From contig NC_135240.1 of assembly GCF_947623445.1 (NCBI RefSeq), positions 19,406,001-19,470,000 of the forward strand: DNA of 64,000 nucleotides, read 5' to 3'. The notes beneath the pieces were generated by a model. It was not told the origin of the DNA, did no database searches, and saw only the letters and a program-made list of their open reading frames with translations. Position 1 is the first letter of the stretch; each line of letters starts with the position of its first letter. Origin of the DNA: Clavelina lepadiformis (Eukaryota; Chordata; Ascidiacea; Aplousobranchia; Clavelinidae). Below, one piece after another: positions 51,485 through 63,838 of the stretch. Made by a program: the position numbers and the translations under genes.

Positions 51485-54400
51485 GCATGTTCTACAGCTG
51501 ATTAATATAACCTCTAATCATGGTTTGTAGTGTAAGGACTTTTTTGTGTCGCTAATCTATCTATCTTTCATCCTGCAGTGCTATTAATTTCGATTGCCCT
51601 TCTTCGGAAGTCGTTCATAATTATAAACCAGAATGAATTAACTCTCTCAAATGATACAGGGATGCTGTTGCTTCTTTGAAATATGAACATGATTGCAATT
51701 CAATGCCGACTGGAATTTGCTGGCGCATTGTCAAGTTCTTGTGTGTGTTGCCGTTGCTATTCTGCGTCTCGCTCCCAACTACTTCCAAGTACATCAGTAC
51801 TAAAAATTGTGATTGATCGTTTTGTTGATTTTGACGTATGACGTATTATTACATAACAAACCAAGCTTTGAAATTTAGTGTACTTGGTGACCAAAGTGGA
51901 AATTGCGTTTTGTGAGGCTTCTATTCGAAGGCGGCTTCTATTTTTATTACATGAAGTACCGGTAGTGTTGATTAGGTGACAATAAAATTCTGCGCTTACT
52001 TTTGACAAAAAGGTTTTATTTTATTACTATCCGATCACTACTGTAATGTGACAACTGCTGTTTTTTGCATGTGCAAGCTCTCAATGACAGCCTTTATGTT
52101 ACACTGAAACGATTTCATCATTGTATTATGTGGCTTCTATGCGAGGGCGGCTTCTATTGTTTAGTTTTAATCAAATCGTGCGGTTTCTATTTAAGAAAAT
52201 ACGGTACTGGAAATTGCTTCCTCCAAGAAAGACTTAAGACAACTTTTCTGTAACAATCAATCACCACGGCTGTGTTGGCAACTGATGCACTCGACATAAT
52301 GAGTGAACATAAAAATATTATTTCGCGCACTTGACCCACCTTCACCTTTCATGGTTTGCTTTTAAACGTTCCTTGTGTCATTCAAACCTTGCTTTAGGTT
52401 TCACGAACTGGGCGTGAGGATTGTCCTTAAAACTAGTGACGGAGCGAAAATCGACTTCGGCATCACAGCGGAACCAAATACATCACTGCAAGCAAGATGC
52501 AACCGGGAACTGAACTCGCCGCTTTCACGGCAAGGTTCGAGACCAAAGTGGAAATTGCAATCTTCTGCCTTCGCAGTAAGATTTGGGATATAGCTGGGCG
52601 GACCAAGACAAAATCGTACCAACACAATAGATTTTGAAACTCTGGCTTGGCCAAACAGGTCTGTGGAGTGGTGACAGGAGTTCACTCTCTGCAAGACCTA
52701 ACTATTGTCAAATGGCTCTCTCGGCACGATTTGGAGCGAGCCAATAACTTTGCCAACAAGGCTTAACTGAAAGAGGAACCAAGAGTCGATTGCCGCCACG
52801 GCAGGATTTAAAACCGAGCAATGCAACAGCAGCGGAACTGGAAAAAAACAGGAATTCTCGTCAAAAGAAAATACTGTTAACCTCGAACAAGGCAAACAAC
52901 CGTATAATGCACTCTGTAGGACGCAAACGAATTTGCAAGGGTTGTAAACATGTAAGAACCGCCCGCGGCTAGCGTGAGTCTCTTTCAGGTGGTAAATACG
53001 ATTTCAAACACTAAAGCACAAGTCCAACACAAAACAACGATTGCAATCGGTGGCTACACCACAACCGGTAATGCGCCAACTGATATGAAGTCAGCGACAA
53101 CGAAACGATGCTGAGCAATTAAGATTGTCACGATTGAACGAAAAGCGTTTCTCACGCGACGTCCTTAAAGGTGATTAGGCCACAGATTCATAACAACCTA
53201 TTAAACAGCGGGTCTAGCTTATGGCTACAATTCTACATTACATTGCAATTATAATGTTAAAAACAAACAACAGAATATTCAATAAATTTATAGCAGCTCT
53301 AACTGCACTAGCTTTCTGTTGTTCGCTTTAACGATTATAATTAAGGACTTGCAGCTCATCTCTGTACAATCGCTGTAAGTTTAGTGACCTGACCTACTTC
53401 ACTTGCTTCATCCAGCTTGTATTGATCGTGACGAACAAAAGATCTTGTCGCAAGCAGCAGCTGTTTTTATCAATCATTGCAAACAGCTGTCACGTGGACA
53501 AGGCCGCACACTTTCAAGATTTTCGCTTCAGTTAGCAGATTATGATAAACTCGGCATATATTGAACGTAAAATCTTGACAATCTGCTCTTATGAAGAAGT
53601 TTAATGCGACTTCAAACTCGAACTTAATGCGATTCGTTCGACTATTTCTGCATCACGCCCTTTAGAAAGAATTATTGTGACGTTTCTGCCGGCTGACTTT
53701 ATATCGAAGCAATCGTTCTAAAATTAACAAGACGTTGTATTGCTTAAAATAACTTTAAAGTAAATCAAACTTTGCACCACGACCGCGCTTCTTATGAAAA
53801 ACAAACCTCATTTTATTTCCTCTGCTCTCTCACACGTGCGAATGTCCTTTGACGTAAATGTTTGAATTGGAACCAAAATTGTGGGCGACCCAATCAAGAC
53901 AATATTTAGAGCGAGAGTCGTGGCCACAAAACCAAAGCGATCGATGAATGGCGGCCACAGAACACAAAGAAAAGTTCGATAATTTCATAATAATAAAAAT
54001 TAACGATTAAAAAACACATTTTAACTGTCGCTTACCAGGTGAGGGAACGCCTGAAAGAAGCAAAATGGCGGAAATTCTAACCTTGGAGGGCGATTTTATT
54101 TTTTAAGAGTTTTCTGTTTCCATTGTCTTCCAAGTTGTGATTTTATGATTATGTTTCTGTTACTTGGCAAAATGGCGGAAATCCTAATCTAGCTTGCAAA
54201 ACCTTGTTTGCTCCGACTCTGCTCTAATCTAATCTAAATTTCTTTTTGTCAAAAATGCTGGTTCGTTTTTGATGGTTCTTCAAGAATTTTCAGTCGGTCC
54301 CAGTACTCAGTACTTTCCACGTGATTATTTCAACATTTTAACAAGTATTCATATGTTTTCAAAATACATGTTAATTAATCCTTAAAGCCAAATTTAGTAT

Positions 54401-56609
54401 CTGTTGATCTTCATTAATATAGAAATGTCAAATAAAATTACAAGCGGTTAATGTTACATATGTTTTGACCTTTAGTCACCTTTACCGGGGGCATAATAGC
54501 GAACAAACATTGCATTTGCAGCAGCATCTTTTACACAAAAAGTACCGAACACCGACAAAACACCGAACTACTTTTTAAAAATAGCATCGAATACCGGAAC
54601 CTTCGGTACATTTTTTGCCAAGAAGCTACGCGAGCAAGCGAAGCAGCGAAATGGCAAATAAATATATTAATACATTGATTTATAATTCTAACAACTTCAT
54701 CTTGATCGTGCTCTTTCCAATTTACAGGCTGCGCGAGGGAAGATGCGGTGTTTCCAGCTTTCGATTTCTCGTGCTCAAACGAGCGACATCAACCCATTGT
54801 TAATTGAGGACGTATTTACAGGTCGGCCTCGGATTAACCTAAAAAGAGAACAAAAGAATTTGGTCAGCCACAAAGACAAGAAAAACGATGAATTGACGTT
54901 TAATTGGTTCACGCAGCCAACTCATTATTTCACGTCATTAGCGTCGGATTGAGTTTTTAGTTTCGATTCTCGACTCTCTCTCTTGACATGTGTGACCTAG
55001 TTTATCCTCTGTTTGACTTAACACCGGCCATTATTCCAACACAAAGTTAATTGACCTGAGAATGTCTGCACGATCAGTCTTTGTGCCAAGATGTTGCTGC
55101 CAGTGTGTGGGGTCGAAAACTGTCAGGAAATGAACGTCATTTGGAGATTCCACTTCCCACGAAACTGACCAGTATTTTATGATGAGTATTTTAGCCTTTT
55201 CAGTTTGGTGCAGAAACAATAGTAATAGAGCAGAGATGCAGTAAGATCTTGTAGCAATAAACGATTGAAAATGCTTTTATTTGTCATGCGCAGAAGAACA
55301 TGACGGTGATGAAAGGTATTTTTAAAACAATTCTACATTTATGAATGACAAGTGAACGTTTCAATTTCAAGTCAAGTCTCATTGTTGGTCAGTTGTGTTT
55401 TTGCTGCAGTAAAAGTGTAAAAGGTTTGTGACGTAATAAAAAGTGTAAATTTAAATGATTTATTAAGCGCTGAATCATTAAATTTTAATATGCTTCCATT
55501 TACCGATTCATTGACGCATTGAGTTGTCTTCCATATTTTCCTTTTCTTAATCTGATTGACCCAACTGTGGTTTTAACTGAAACAATTATACGAAGTAAAT
55601 GAAAGTTAAAAGTTTATTATAATCTTATATTTTGCTCGAGGGAAACTCATTAGAATGGAAGCGATTTATGACGTTTTTTCTTGCCGTTGTGCGTGACCAA
55701 ATTGTTAATCTGACGCTGACCTGCTTATACGGACTCGATTGCTAATAAGCTTGTTCGCACCTTTGTTTTTTCACTGAAATAATCTGAGCACAAGCAGTGG
55801 AACTGTTGAGAAACATTACAGCTTGTTTCGTGCAATTTTTTGTTTCGGTTTCTCTGCTTCAAGAATTAATAAAAATTCAGGGATGGCTTGCAGTGGGAAT
55901 CCTGTTGTTTCAGCTTTACCACCAAACTTGGTTTCGCACCGTCGTAACTTTGAAAGTTGACTGTTAAAGCTTAACTAACGCTCAGTTCGTCCAACTTATC
56001 CGGGCATACTGTCAATATGTTTTGTAGCTAGATTTTAAGTTTGGGCGTAGCCAGAATAAAGTGATATCAAAGATGGTGCTAGTTTAATCTTCCAATAAAC
56101 AATATCGATTTGGTGTAAAAGAACAGACTGAGTGGTCTAACTTGTTCATTTTATGTCACTTTTGAACAGCAAATTTTTTATGCTGGCCCTGAATTTCTTC
56201 CGATCGCTTAGAAACTTAGACTGCTAAACTACTACTACTACTACTATTAAACTTAGACTTACTTAGAAAACACTTAGAAAGATGAAGTTGTTGGACTTAT
56301 GAATCAATGCATTAATATATTTATTTACCATCTCATAGCACACCTGGTGAAGCAAGCTAATGCTTGTGTCGACTAAATAAACGTTGATGTAAATCAACTT
56401 TGCAATTTGACAAAATTGAGTTTATGGAAGCAATTTATGAAAAAAAATGTTTTAGTTAAGTTAAAGTTACATTAAAAATTTGTAAATAAAAAAAAATTAC
56501 TTTTTTACAGACTTTATATACATTTCACATAATGAATAGTAAAAATCCATTAACTCTGTATGACTAGGGAAGAAAATTAATTATTGCAATTCGTTTATAT
56601 GAAAGTGTA

Positions 56610-58430
56610 TTGCGAAAGAAAAGTATTTCCTCTGTCAACAAATTCTTTTATGAGTTCTTCACCAGCAAACATTTGCCCGAACCAGTTATAACAGATCTGG
56701 TAAAGGTCTTTATACTGGTCGTACATGGACGTATTGACATTCCAGATACGCCATGCTGTTGTTTAAAAGAATGTAAGACAAACAGAAACGGAAAAGACAC
56801 CACGCAAGCATCGAGCTATTTAAAGATCTGTAAAAGGACAACCTGTAACATGAAATTTCAGAAGTGGTCATAAGAAATATTGAGAACTTGCATCCATATT
56901 TTAATGCTCACATGGACTGGAAGAAAGTTTTCACCTTTGTCCATCATAGACGATTCGCCTATCACTTTCGGCTTTTTATACACACCAAGAGAATTGGTGT
57001 ACAAATATGTTTTCGAAGGCTTTCTGGTTTCAAACAACATTTGGAAAGATAACATTTGGTCGATACGAGTTAAGCGCCGTTCCGGCGAAAAAGAATATTT
57101 ACCACCACGTCACTTCCGGTCATGGTATATATTTCCAAGACTAAAAAACATAATAAAGGAAAGAAGAGAGAGGTTAGATTTGGACTTAAAGCGGCACCAT
57201 GCAAGCGCGTTGAGTACAGCACAAACTTTAAATATTCTGTTGGACACACTTTGTGGTTTTTCTCCCGAATATGCAAAATCACAGGATTCTCAAACTGGTA
57301 AATTAATTTTATATTTTCTGGCTTTAAAATATATTTGAAATGCGAACTTTATCTCTGATATTCCGAAAAAATCAAAATTATTTTTCAGCTAACTTTTCAA
57401 CCACTGCCCCATCCATACATCTGGAAATGTGTTCGTGGGAGCCATGCAATTATTTTTTTTTTTTTAGTTTTACAACAATCTATTCTATAAGGTTTGGTTT
57501 TACGTACAGTTAACACCATTTCTATCAGGTAATTTTCATTTACAAATTTTTTAGGAAGTTTCTTTTTAGCATCTATATTCTAAAGTGCAAGTAGAAATAA
57601 CACAATATAATGAAATGGTCAATATGTTAAAAATCAAGTTTATTTTTATTGCTTTCTTTGGTAACATTAATTTGATGACATTTTTTTATAAACAGTTTCG
57701 ATCATTTCTGTGATGTGATAGAAACAATTCTACAACGCTTATCTTTTCCCACTAATGTTCTTCAACTTCTTATCAATGTATCTAACCCAAGGGAAATTTT
57801 CGAACGAAAAGATTTATTGCTTCAGCTATCTCGATTGAAAAAGATTTCTCTTGAGATTTCGTACTGGTAGAAAGTAAAGTTTTCAATTTTCGAGGTAAGT
57901 ATATACAACTTTCACGTTTTATATATTTTTACAATGAAAGTAGCCTATAAGTTGTAATATCAATGCAGCCAAGTTCACATCACCCTGATCTATGTGGATG
58001 TATTTAGACCGCCATCCTATGGAATGATTTATTCTTCAAATGGCCGCACTTACAATCCATCGAGCTGAGCGGGGTACAAATGAGTTTTGAACAAACTTAA
58101 CGCTGACAGTTGCTCCGCAAACAATCTTGTTCGTTTCCCAAAGTCGTTGCTTTCACTGGAATTAGCTGATGGAAGTGTCACAGCAGATTTCCTTGATTGG
58201 TTGTCCACTTGCTGCCAAGAAATCTGTCAATCAAACCCAACCAAAATATTTTTGAGAGAACTGACGCTTTCTTACGAAACTTGCCTTGCTAATGACTTGA
58301 ACGTGTGGTAAGTTTCCTTTCCTTATTGGACAAATCGTTGATGAACTTGCACAAGGTCACCCTCAACCATTGCGGTCTAACTGACGACCAATCACGGCAT
58401 TTGACCGATTTGGTCAAATCGAAAAAATAG
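56610..58430 (+). pseudogene. leucine-rich-repeat gene fragment, unit 5
   Basis: Copy of the LRR fragment at 22837-24654, with the seven-T run at ~57687 shared with unit 2 and a private Lys for Glu change in the DLDLERHH stretch. The shared stops and shifts are present. Confidence 0.6.
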
Positions 58431-58523
58431 TGTAACCCACTTAGGTCGTTTATTATCAACCAGCGTAAATGACTTGTAACAACATTTATTATTTGCATTG
58501 ATGTAGCTTTGTTTGTTTTTTAG

Positions 58524-58765
58524 GAAATGTGTTAAAAGAGATAATTGAGCCTTCTGGGACAGTGATTCATTCCAAAGCTTTTACCCTTGGTGATAAGACT
58601 CTGGATGCATTTGAACTGTGGACTGCTGAGTATCAAGAGTCTGATGCAATATTAATGGACAGTAAAAGTCTCCAGATCTCCAATCTATTTGTGCAAGAGA
58701 GCGATGTCAATTAGATATAGTTGGAGAACTTAATGGAAGTGGTCGAGTAATCCTATCTGAAGAAG
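58524..58765 (+). pseudogene. displaced PFAS GNVLKE exon copy, unit 5
   Basis: Same one-base-deleted copy of the GNVLKE exon as in units 1-4, upstream of the HSR-WFF exon. Unit 5 has a second, undeleted GNVLKE exon at 61203, so the displaced copy is an extra duplicate and not the normal exon. Confidence 0.8.
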
Positions 58766-59129
58766 GTATTAACTTAGCACATGACCATATATGCATGCAC
58801 GTTTTTGCACTGCTTGATTGATGATAACTTTCAGATCCGTTCCGTTCCCGGCAGTTTTGTGTCAGATAACGGGGATTCCTGTTGTTCGGGGTTCGTATTA
58901 ACGAGGTCTCACTCTAGTTGATATTTTAGCGGTGTTTTCTTAATTGAGCCAATGAGTAAAAATTTTGACTTGTCTCCAAAAATAAGTTTAGCATGAAGTC
59001 AATCTTTCAGAAAATGCATGTTAGCTAAACAATACCCTAAAGTGGGCTGTGAGTTGCCCACCTCTGGTGTAAATAGGTTAATACATCAGAATTTGAAAAC
59101 AGACCAATTGTGACCCAATTTTGTTTCAG

Positions 59130-61700
59130 TGAACACAGTCGGCGCTGGTTCTTCAAAGCAAAAATGTTTGTGGATGGAATAGAAAAGCCAAAATCGTTGT
59201 TTGAAATGGTTTCAGACACACTTGAAAACAGCAACAGGAACAACGTTATTGCTTTCAGTGATAATGGCAGTGCTATACGTGGAGAAAAAGTGGAAGATAT
59301 AAATATTTTACATCCTGGACAGGCATCAGAAGCTTGTTTATTAACTAAACGTAAGTATGCAAACATTTTCAAGTTATACAGATATTTTATGCTTAAATAT
59401 TATTTTCATAAGTTTATGTTATTGATAAACAAGTCAAACAAATGCTGTCTACTGTATAAACAGTTGTGTATATTTTGTGTGTACACTGAATTATTATGTT
59501 TTTCAGACATTTAACCTTAACTGCTGAAACTCATAATTTTCCCACTGGTGTAGCTCCTTTTCCTGGGCAGCTACAGGTACCGGGGGCAGACAGAGAGATC
59601 AACATGCTATTGGAAGGGGAGCCGCAATAGTGGCAGGAACAGCAGGATATCGTGTTGGTAACCTTAACCTTCCTTTTTATAAATTACCTTGGGAGGACAA
59701 TGGAGAGTGGCCGCTCACTCAAAATTTAGCATCTGCTTCAAAAATCATCATTGATGCAAGCAATGGTGCCAGTGACTATGGCAACAAATTCGGAGAACCT
59801 GTCATTGCAGGTTGGTATTTGTTTTGTTTTTTATTTTTCCGTTTCAAGGTGGTGTTATCAGTAAAATATACAACTATTTCCTGCATTTGTGGTGGAAGCA
59901 TGTCAACTTAAAGTAGAGATACAAACAAAAATTAATCCTAAGTTTAATTCATCCAAATTGGTAAAATTGGCTGCAAATAGTATTGAAAATGTTATTGTTA
60001 CCTGGCATTTTAGCAGTTACTTAACCAGCAGTTTTGATGTTGATTCTTTTTAATAGAAAGGTAAAAATTTGCTCTAGAAATAGCACAATACCGGATCAGA
60101 CAGGGGTGCCGTAACTTTTTAAGCTTGCAAGCTAATTTTGTGACGGCACATCAAAATAATTGACTATTGAAGAAATTCTTATAACAACTGCTATTCTGCT
60201 AATCATATCTATGCTTTTACGTACTTAGATTGTGTTGCACATAAAATATTCAATCATTATGACTTAAAGGTGCTTTAAAAAAACAACAATTCATGACTTT
60301 GTGACATTTGTATTCACGTGTACTAACATTATCCACCTTACAACACAACCCTAGTTGAATATTTGAAATTAGGTGTATAGGAGTTAGGTGTATTAGGTGA
60401 TTATTGCAACTCGTTAATAGAACAAAACGCCATGGTAGAACGGTAAGGCCTTTTTGACTAATTTCCGGATAAAAAGTGCTATTTTTGCCCGTAGGTGGAT
60501 GAAATACTTTGACTAAATCAAAATTGTTACTTAATAAGCTTCAAATTAACTTTAGTTACGTTTTCATAGTTCTTTCGCAAGCCTGGTGGTGTTACTTTGT
60601 AAGTTACCAAAAATTTTTGATGGAATGAAGTTGTGTTATTGAACTCCTGTTATAAAAATATCTTGCTACAGGTTTCTTTCGATCTTTTGGGATGCAATTG
60701 CCAGGTGGTGAAAGAAGAAAATGGTTGAAGCCAATAATGTTTAGTGCTGGAATTGGTACAATTGAAGACTCACACGTCAAAAAAATAATGTTGGACAAAG
60801 ATACCTGTGGATTGTTGGTTGGTAATATTGGTGGCCCGGCGTATAGAATAGGAGTTGGAGGTGGATGTGCTTCTTCCCTCATGCATGGGGAGAATGATGC
60901 CAGTCGTGATTTGAATGCCGTCCAACGCGGTGATGCTGAAATGCAACAAAAGTTGAATCGTGTGATACGCGCATGCACAGAGCTGGGGGAGGATAATTGT
61001 ATTCTCTCTGTTCATGATCAAGGCGCAAGTGGAAGCGGTAAATGCTTTTTGCTTTTTGCTTTTTCCTGACAGGTAGAGATATTTTAGTTTACTTCACGTA
61101 CAAGCATATCTTAATTAGTTTAAATTGATTTTGCTCTTAGGAAGTGTTTTAATTAGCTATCCATTTATTATTTGCATTGATGTAGCTTTGTTTGTTTTTT
61201 AGGAAATGTGTTAAAAGAGATAATTAAACCTTCTGGGGCAGTGATTCATTCCAAAGCTTTTACCCTTGGTGATAAGACTCTGGATGCATTAGAACTGTGG
61301 ACTGCTGAATATCAAGAGTCTGATGCAATATTAATGGACAGTAAAAGTCTCCCAGATCTCCGATCTATTTGTGCAAGAGAGCGATGTCAATTAGATATAG
61401 TTGGAGAACTTAATGGAAGTGGTCGAGTAATCCTATCTGAGGAAGGACTTAACTTAGCACCTGACCTGCTTATGCATGCACGTTTTTGCACTGCTTGATT
61501 GATGATAACTTTCAGATGTTGATTGTGATGAAAGCAAGTCTGCTAAACTGTGCAAATATGATGAAAGCAAAAGGCATCCAGTAGACCTTGACCTACATTT
61601 GGTACTGGGAAAGATGCCACAAAAAATTTATCATCTAATTTCAATTAAAAAGACATTAACAGAATGGAGGTACAAAGCATGTTCTACAGCTGATTAATAT
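59130..61700 (+). pseudogene. PFAS partial gene with exons in normal order, unit 5
   Basis: Exons in the order expected for PFAS. 59130-59350: EHSRRWFFKAKMFVDG. 59507-59810: AETHNFPTGVAPFPG, VAGTAGYRVGNL, NGASDYGNKFGEPVIAG. 60672-61037: FGMQLPGGERRKWLKPIMFS, YRIGVGGGCASS, AVQRGDAEMQQKLNRVIRAC, SVHDQGASGSG. 61203 to ~61449: GNVLKEII..., CARERCQLDIVGELNGSGR. 61517 to ~61670: CDESKSAKLCKYDESK, VDLDLHLVLGKMPQK. Phases fit across the two introns 59811-60671 and 61038-61202. Lesions: the one-base loss after PFPG and the phase mismatch at 59351-59506 are shared with the other units, and the donor after LSEEG is GA instead of GT. The N-terminal and C-terminal (amidotransferase) parts of PFAS are absent. 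A decayed partial duplicate is the best reading. Confidence 0.88.
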
Positions 61701-62125
61701 AACCTCTACTCATGGTTTGTAGTGTAAGGACTTTTTTGTGTCGCTAATCTATCTTTCATCCTGCAGTGCTATTATTAATTTTGATTGCCCTTCTTCGGAA
61801 GTCGTTCATTATAAACCAGAATGAATTAACTCTCTCAAATGATACAGGATGCTGTTGCGTCTTTCAAATATGAACATGATTGCAATTCAATGCCGACTGG
61901 AATTTGCTGGCGCATTGTCAAGTTCTTGTGTGTGTTGCCGTTGCTATTCTGCGTCTCGCTCCCAACTACTTCCAAGTACATCAATACTAAAAATTGTGAT
62001 TGATCATTTTGTTGATTTTGACGTATGACGTATTATTACATAACAAACCAAGCTTTGAAATTTAGTGTACTTGGTGACCAAAGTGGAAATTGCGTTTTGT
62101 GAGGCTTCTATTCGAAGGCGGCTTC

Positions 62126-62484
62126 CAGATAGGTTTTGTCATTTTTTTTACCTTGGGGGAAAAAAGTTATGACCAAAAACGTGCCAGGGGGTTAAAACAC
62201 TATTTTGCCTAACATTATAATACAATTATAAGCTAAAATACGATACCTTCGTAACAGAATACAACACCATAAATTGGAATATTACTATCAGCAAAGCAAA
62301 CTAACAATAGGACAGCAAAAAAATAAAACATGACTTTATTAAGAGGTATTTATCACACGGGTAAAGAATTTATCACAAGGGGGTAAAAGTTGACCGAGAC
62401 GGAGATAATAGGAGAGATTTCACCGAAATAAAATTTTATAAGCAGGGTCATGTAAGCAACACATAAAAGTTATCTAGTGATAAC
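62126..62484. other. unique spacer right of the array
   Basis: No gene recognised. AT-rich, with GGGGG-containing stretches (62149-62160, 62188-62195, 62378-62384). It ends at the 8-bp duplication of the second hAT-type MITE. Confidence 0.5.
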
Positions 62485-63130
62485 TAGGGCAACCAAAAGT
62501 CAATATGGTCAATTTTTTTTACCTGCTCAGAATGCTATGAAACAAGCACAAAACAAATTTCAGCTTTGTACGACGTGTGGTATAGAAGTTATTAGGTCAG
62601 ATAAAGTCAAAATGTTACGTTAGGTCAAAATACGGTCAAATTGTTTCGTTAGGTCTTTTTTTTAGGTCAAAATCTATTAAACTTGTAATTTTGTAACCAT
62701 TTTGTAATATTATTCTTCCGTTTTTCTCTTTTCTTGTACCGCAAACAATTCCAGTCCCGCAAATTTTACTTAGAACCAAAGACACAAAGAGAGGGAAGGC
62801 TTTTCAGCGCGTTTGGTGACGTCACGATGTGACGGCATTGCATTTGAAACTGCAAGTTGTCAATCTTAATACGCAGAAACGAAAAAAAAGTCAAAACTAG
62901 AAAAGCATTTTGTCATTTTTAAATGCAGCTTTAGATTAGAAAGTTGCTGTAGACAGTGTAGAGACTATCAGTATAGCGTTTTTCAAAATGAGGTCAAAAT
63001 TTAAACGTTTTAGGTCAAAATAAGGTCAAAATGTAAACTTTTTAGATCAAAATAAGGTCAAAATGTAAACTTTTTAGGTCAAAATGAGGTCAAAATTTAA
63101 AATTTTTAGGTCAAAAAACTGGTTGCCCTA
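62485..63130 (-). mobile_element. hAT-type MITE, copy 2
   Basis: Reverse-oriented relative of 15578-16214, 646 bp. The ends are TAGGGCAACCA and TGGTTGCCCTA, flanked by identical GTGATAAC at 62477-62484 and 63131-63138. The interior matches copy 1 closely in reverse complement, including the repeated TTTTGACCTAAAA-type blocks (seen here as AGGTCAAAAT). Confidence 0.9.
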
Positions 63131-63346
63131 GTGATAACTAATATAGTGAAGAACTGAAGATGTATTTAGTTAAAATGCTATTTCATAGGGTATTTTGTTA
63201 CAAAAATACACCAAAAATCTGTACACCCCCAGTCCAGTTAGTGCCAAAAAAGCCCGGTCTTGCTAGGGTTAAACCAACTGTAAAGATGTAAAAACGATAT
63301 TTACAGTTTTAAGTTCTAATAAAATATAAACACATTTCAATCAAAA

Positions 63347-63838
63347 TCATGCAAACGCATCCATAAAATGTCTCTCTTCTCCCAATTCGTCATCAAACAC
63401 GACTGTAGTATTTGTGCATGTCATTCCGCAACATTCCTTGCATGACGATGTGCATGTTAAGCCCGCTTTCCGACAAGAGCAGCGTCTGTTACATGATCCC
63501 TTGCAGCTACATCGAATGATTTTCAAGACATCTTCTGGTGCAGCAGCTACATCCGTCATCACTGGAGAAAACATGTCATCTTTCTTTTGCCAACCCCATG
63601 ACAAGGGTTTCAAATCTGAGTTGCTTAAAGTTCTCCAAACTTTCAGCTGGTGAGGCCGTGGTGATATGCAGATCTGTGGCGTGTAAGTCGATCACCGGCA
63701 ACATGGTAACAACAGATTTTGGATTAGATTGCGATGTTGTTTTAGCACTCATGTATCCAGACCAACTGGGGGGTGACTTCTTGAAGATGTAGGATGCGCT
63801 CCAGAGAAGATCAATAAAGCGATTGTGAAGGTCCTCCT
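63347..63838 (-). pseudogene. fragment of a repetitive invertebrate protein with a C-terminal cysteine-rich domain
   Basis: On the minus strand an exon starts after an acceptor TACTTTCAG at 63838 and reads SWSGYM then SVVTMLPVIDLHATDLHITT. About 20 codons later, in a different frame, comes LKVWRTLSNSDLKPLSWGW, then VAAAPEDVLKIIRCSCK and a cysteine cluster (CSCRKAGLTC, CKECCGMTC), ending at a stop at 63347. From memory, invertebrate genomes hold many copies of proteins with these two conserved blocks separated by a long middle part. Here the middle is missing and the frame shifts at ~63640, so this looks like an internally deleted copy. Function unknown; a mobile-element link is an inference. 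Confidence 0.5.

Larger units (their letters stand above)
46551..54985 (+). repeat. tandem array unit 4 (~8.44 kb)
   Basis: Same organisation. It lies ~16,855 bp from unit 2 over most of its length and shares that unit's private bases. It has its own deletion of roughly 30-40 bp near 48087, where TATACA runs straight into AATCTGTATGACTAGG. Confidence 0.95.
54986..62125 (+). repeat. tandem array unit 5, right-terminal and structurally different
   Basis: Follows units 1-4 up to about 59775, then keeps ~1.7 kb of PFAS sequence that the other units lack, and rejoins the unit sequence at 61517. Similarity ends abruptly at 62125, inside GGCGGCTTC, so the last ~3.5 kb of a unit is missing. Up to 59775 it matches unit 3 at an offset of 16,855-16,856 bp. 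Confidence 0.92.

Noticed and set aside
61850..61960. Further PFAS exon after ATGATACAG (DAVAS-like residues)
   Set aside because: Only a handful of residues resemble the expected segment and the frame soon turns into hydrophobic low-complexity sequence, so it is not supported.
21224..62125. Possibility that the array is a CRISPR-like or simple satellite array
   Set aside because: The units are kilobases long, derive from split eukaryotic genes and have no short direct repeats with spacers.
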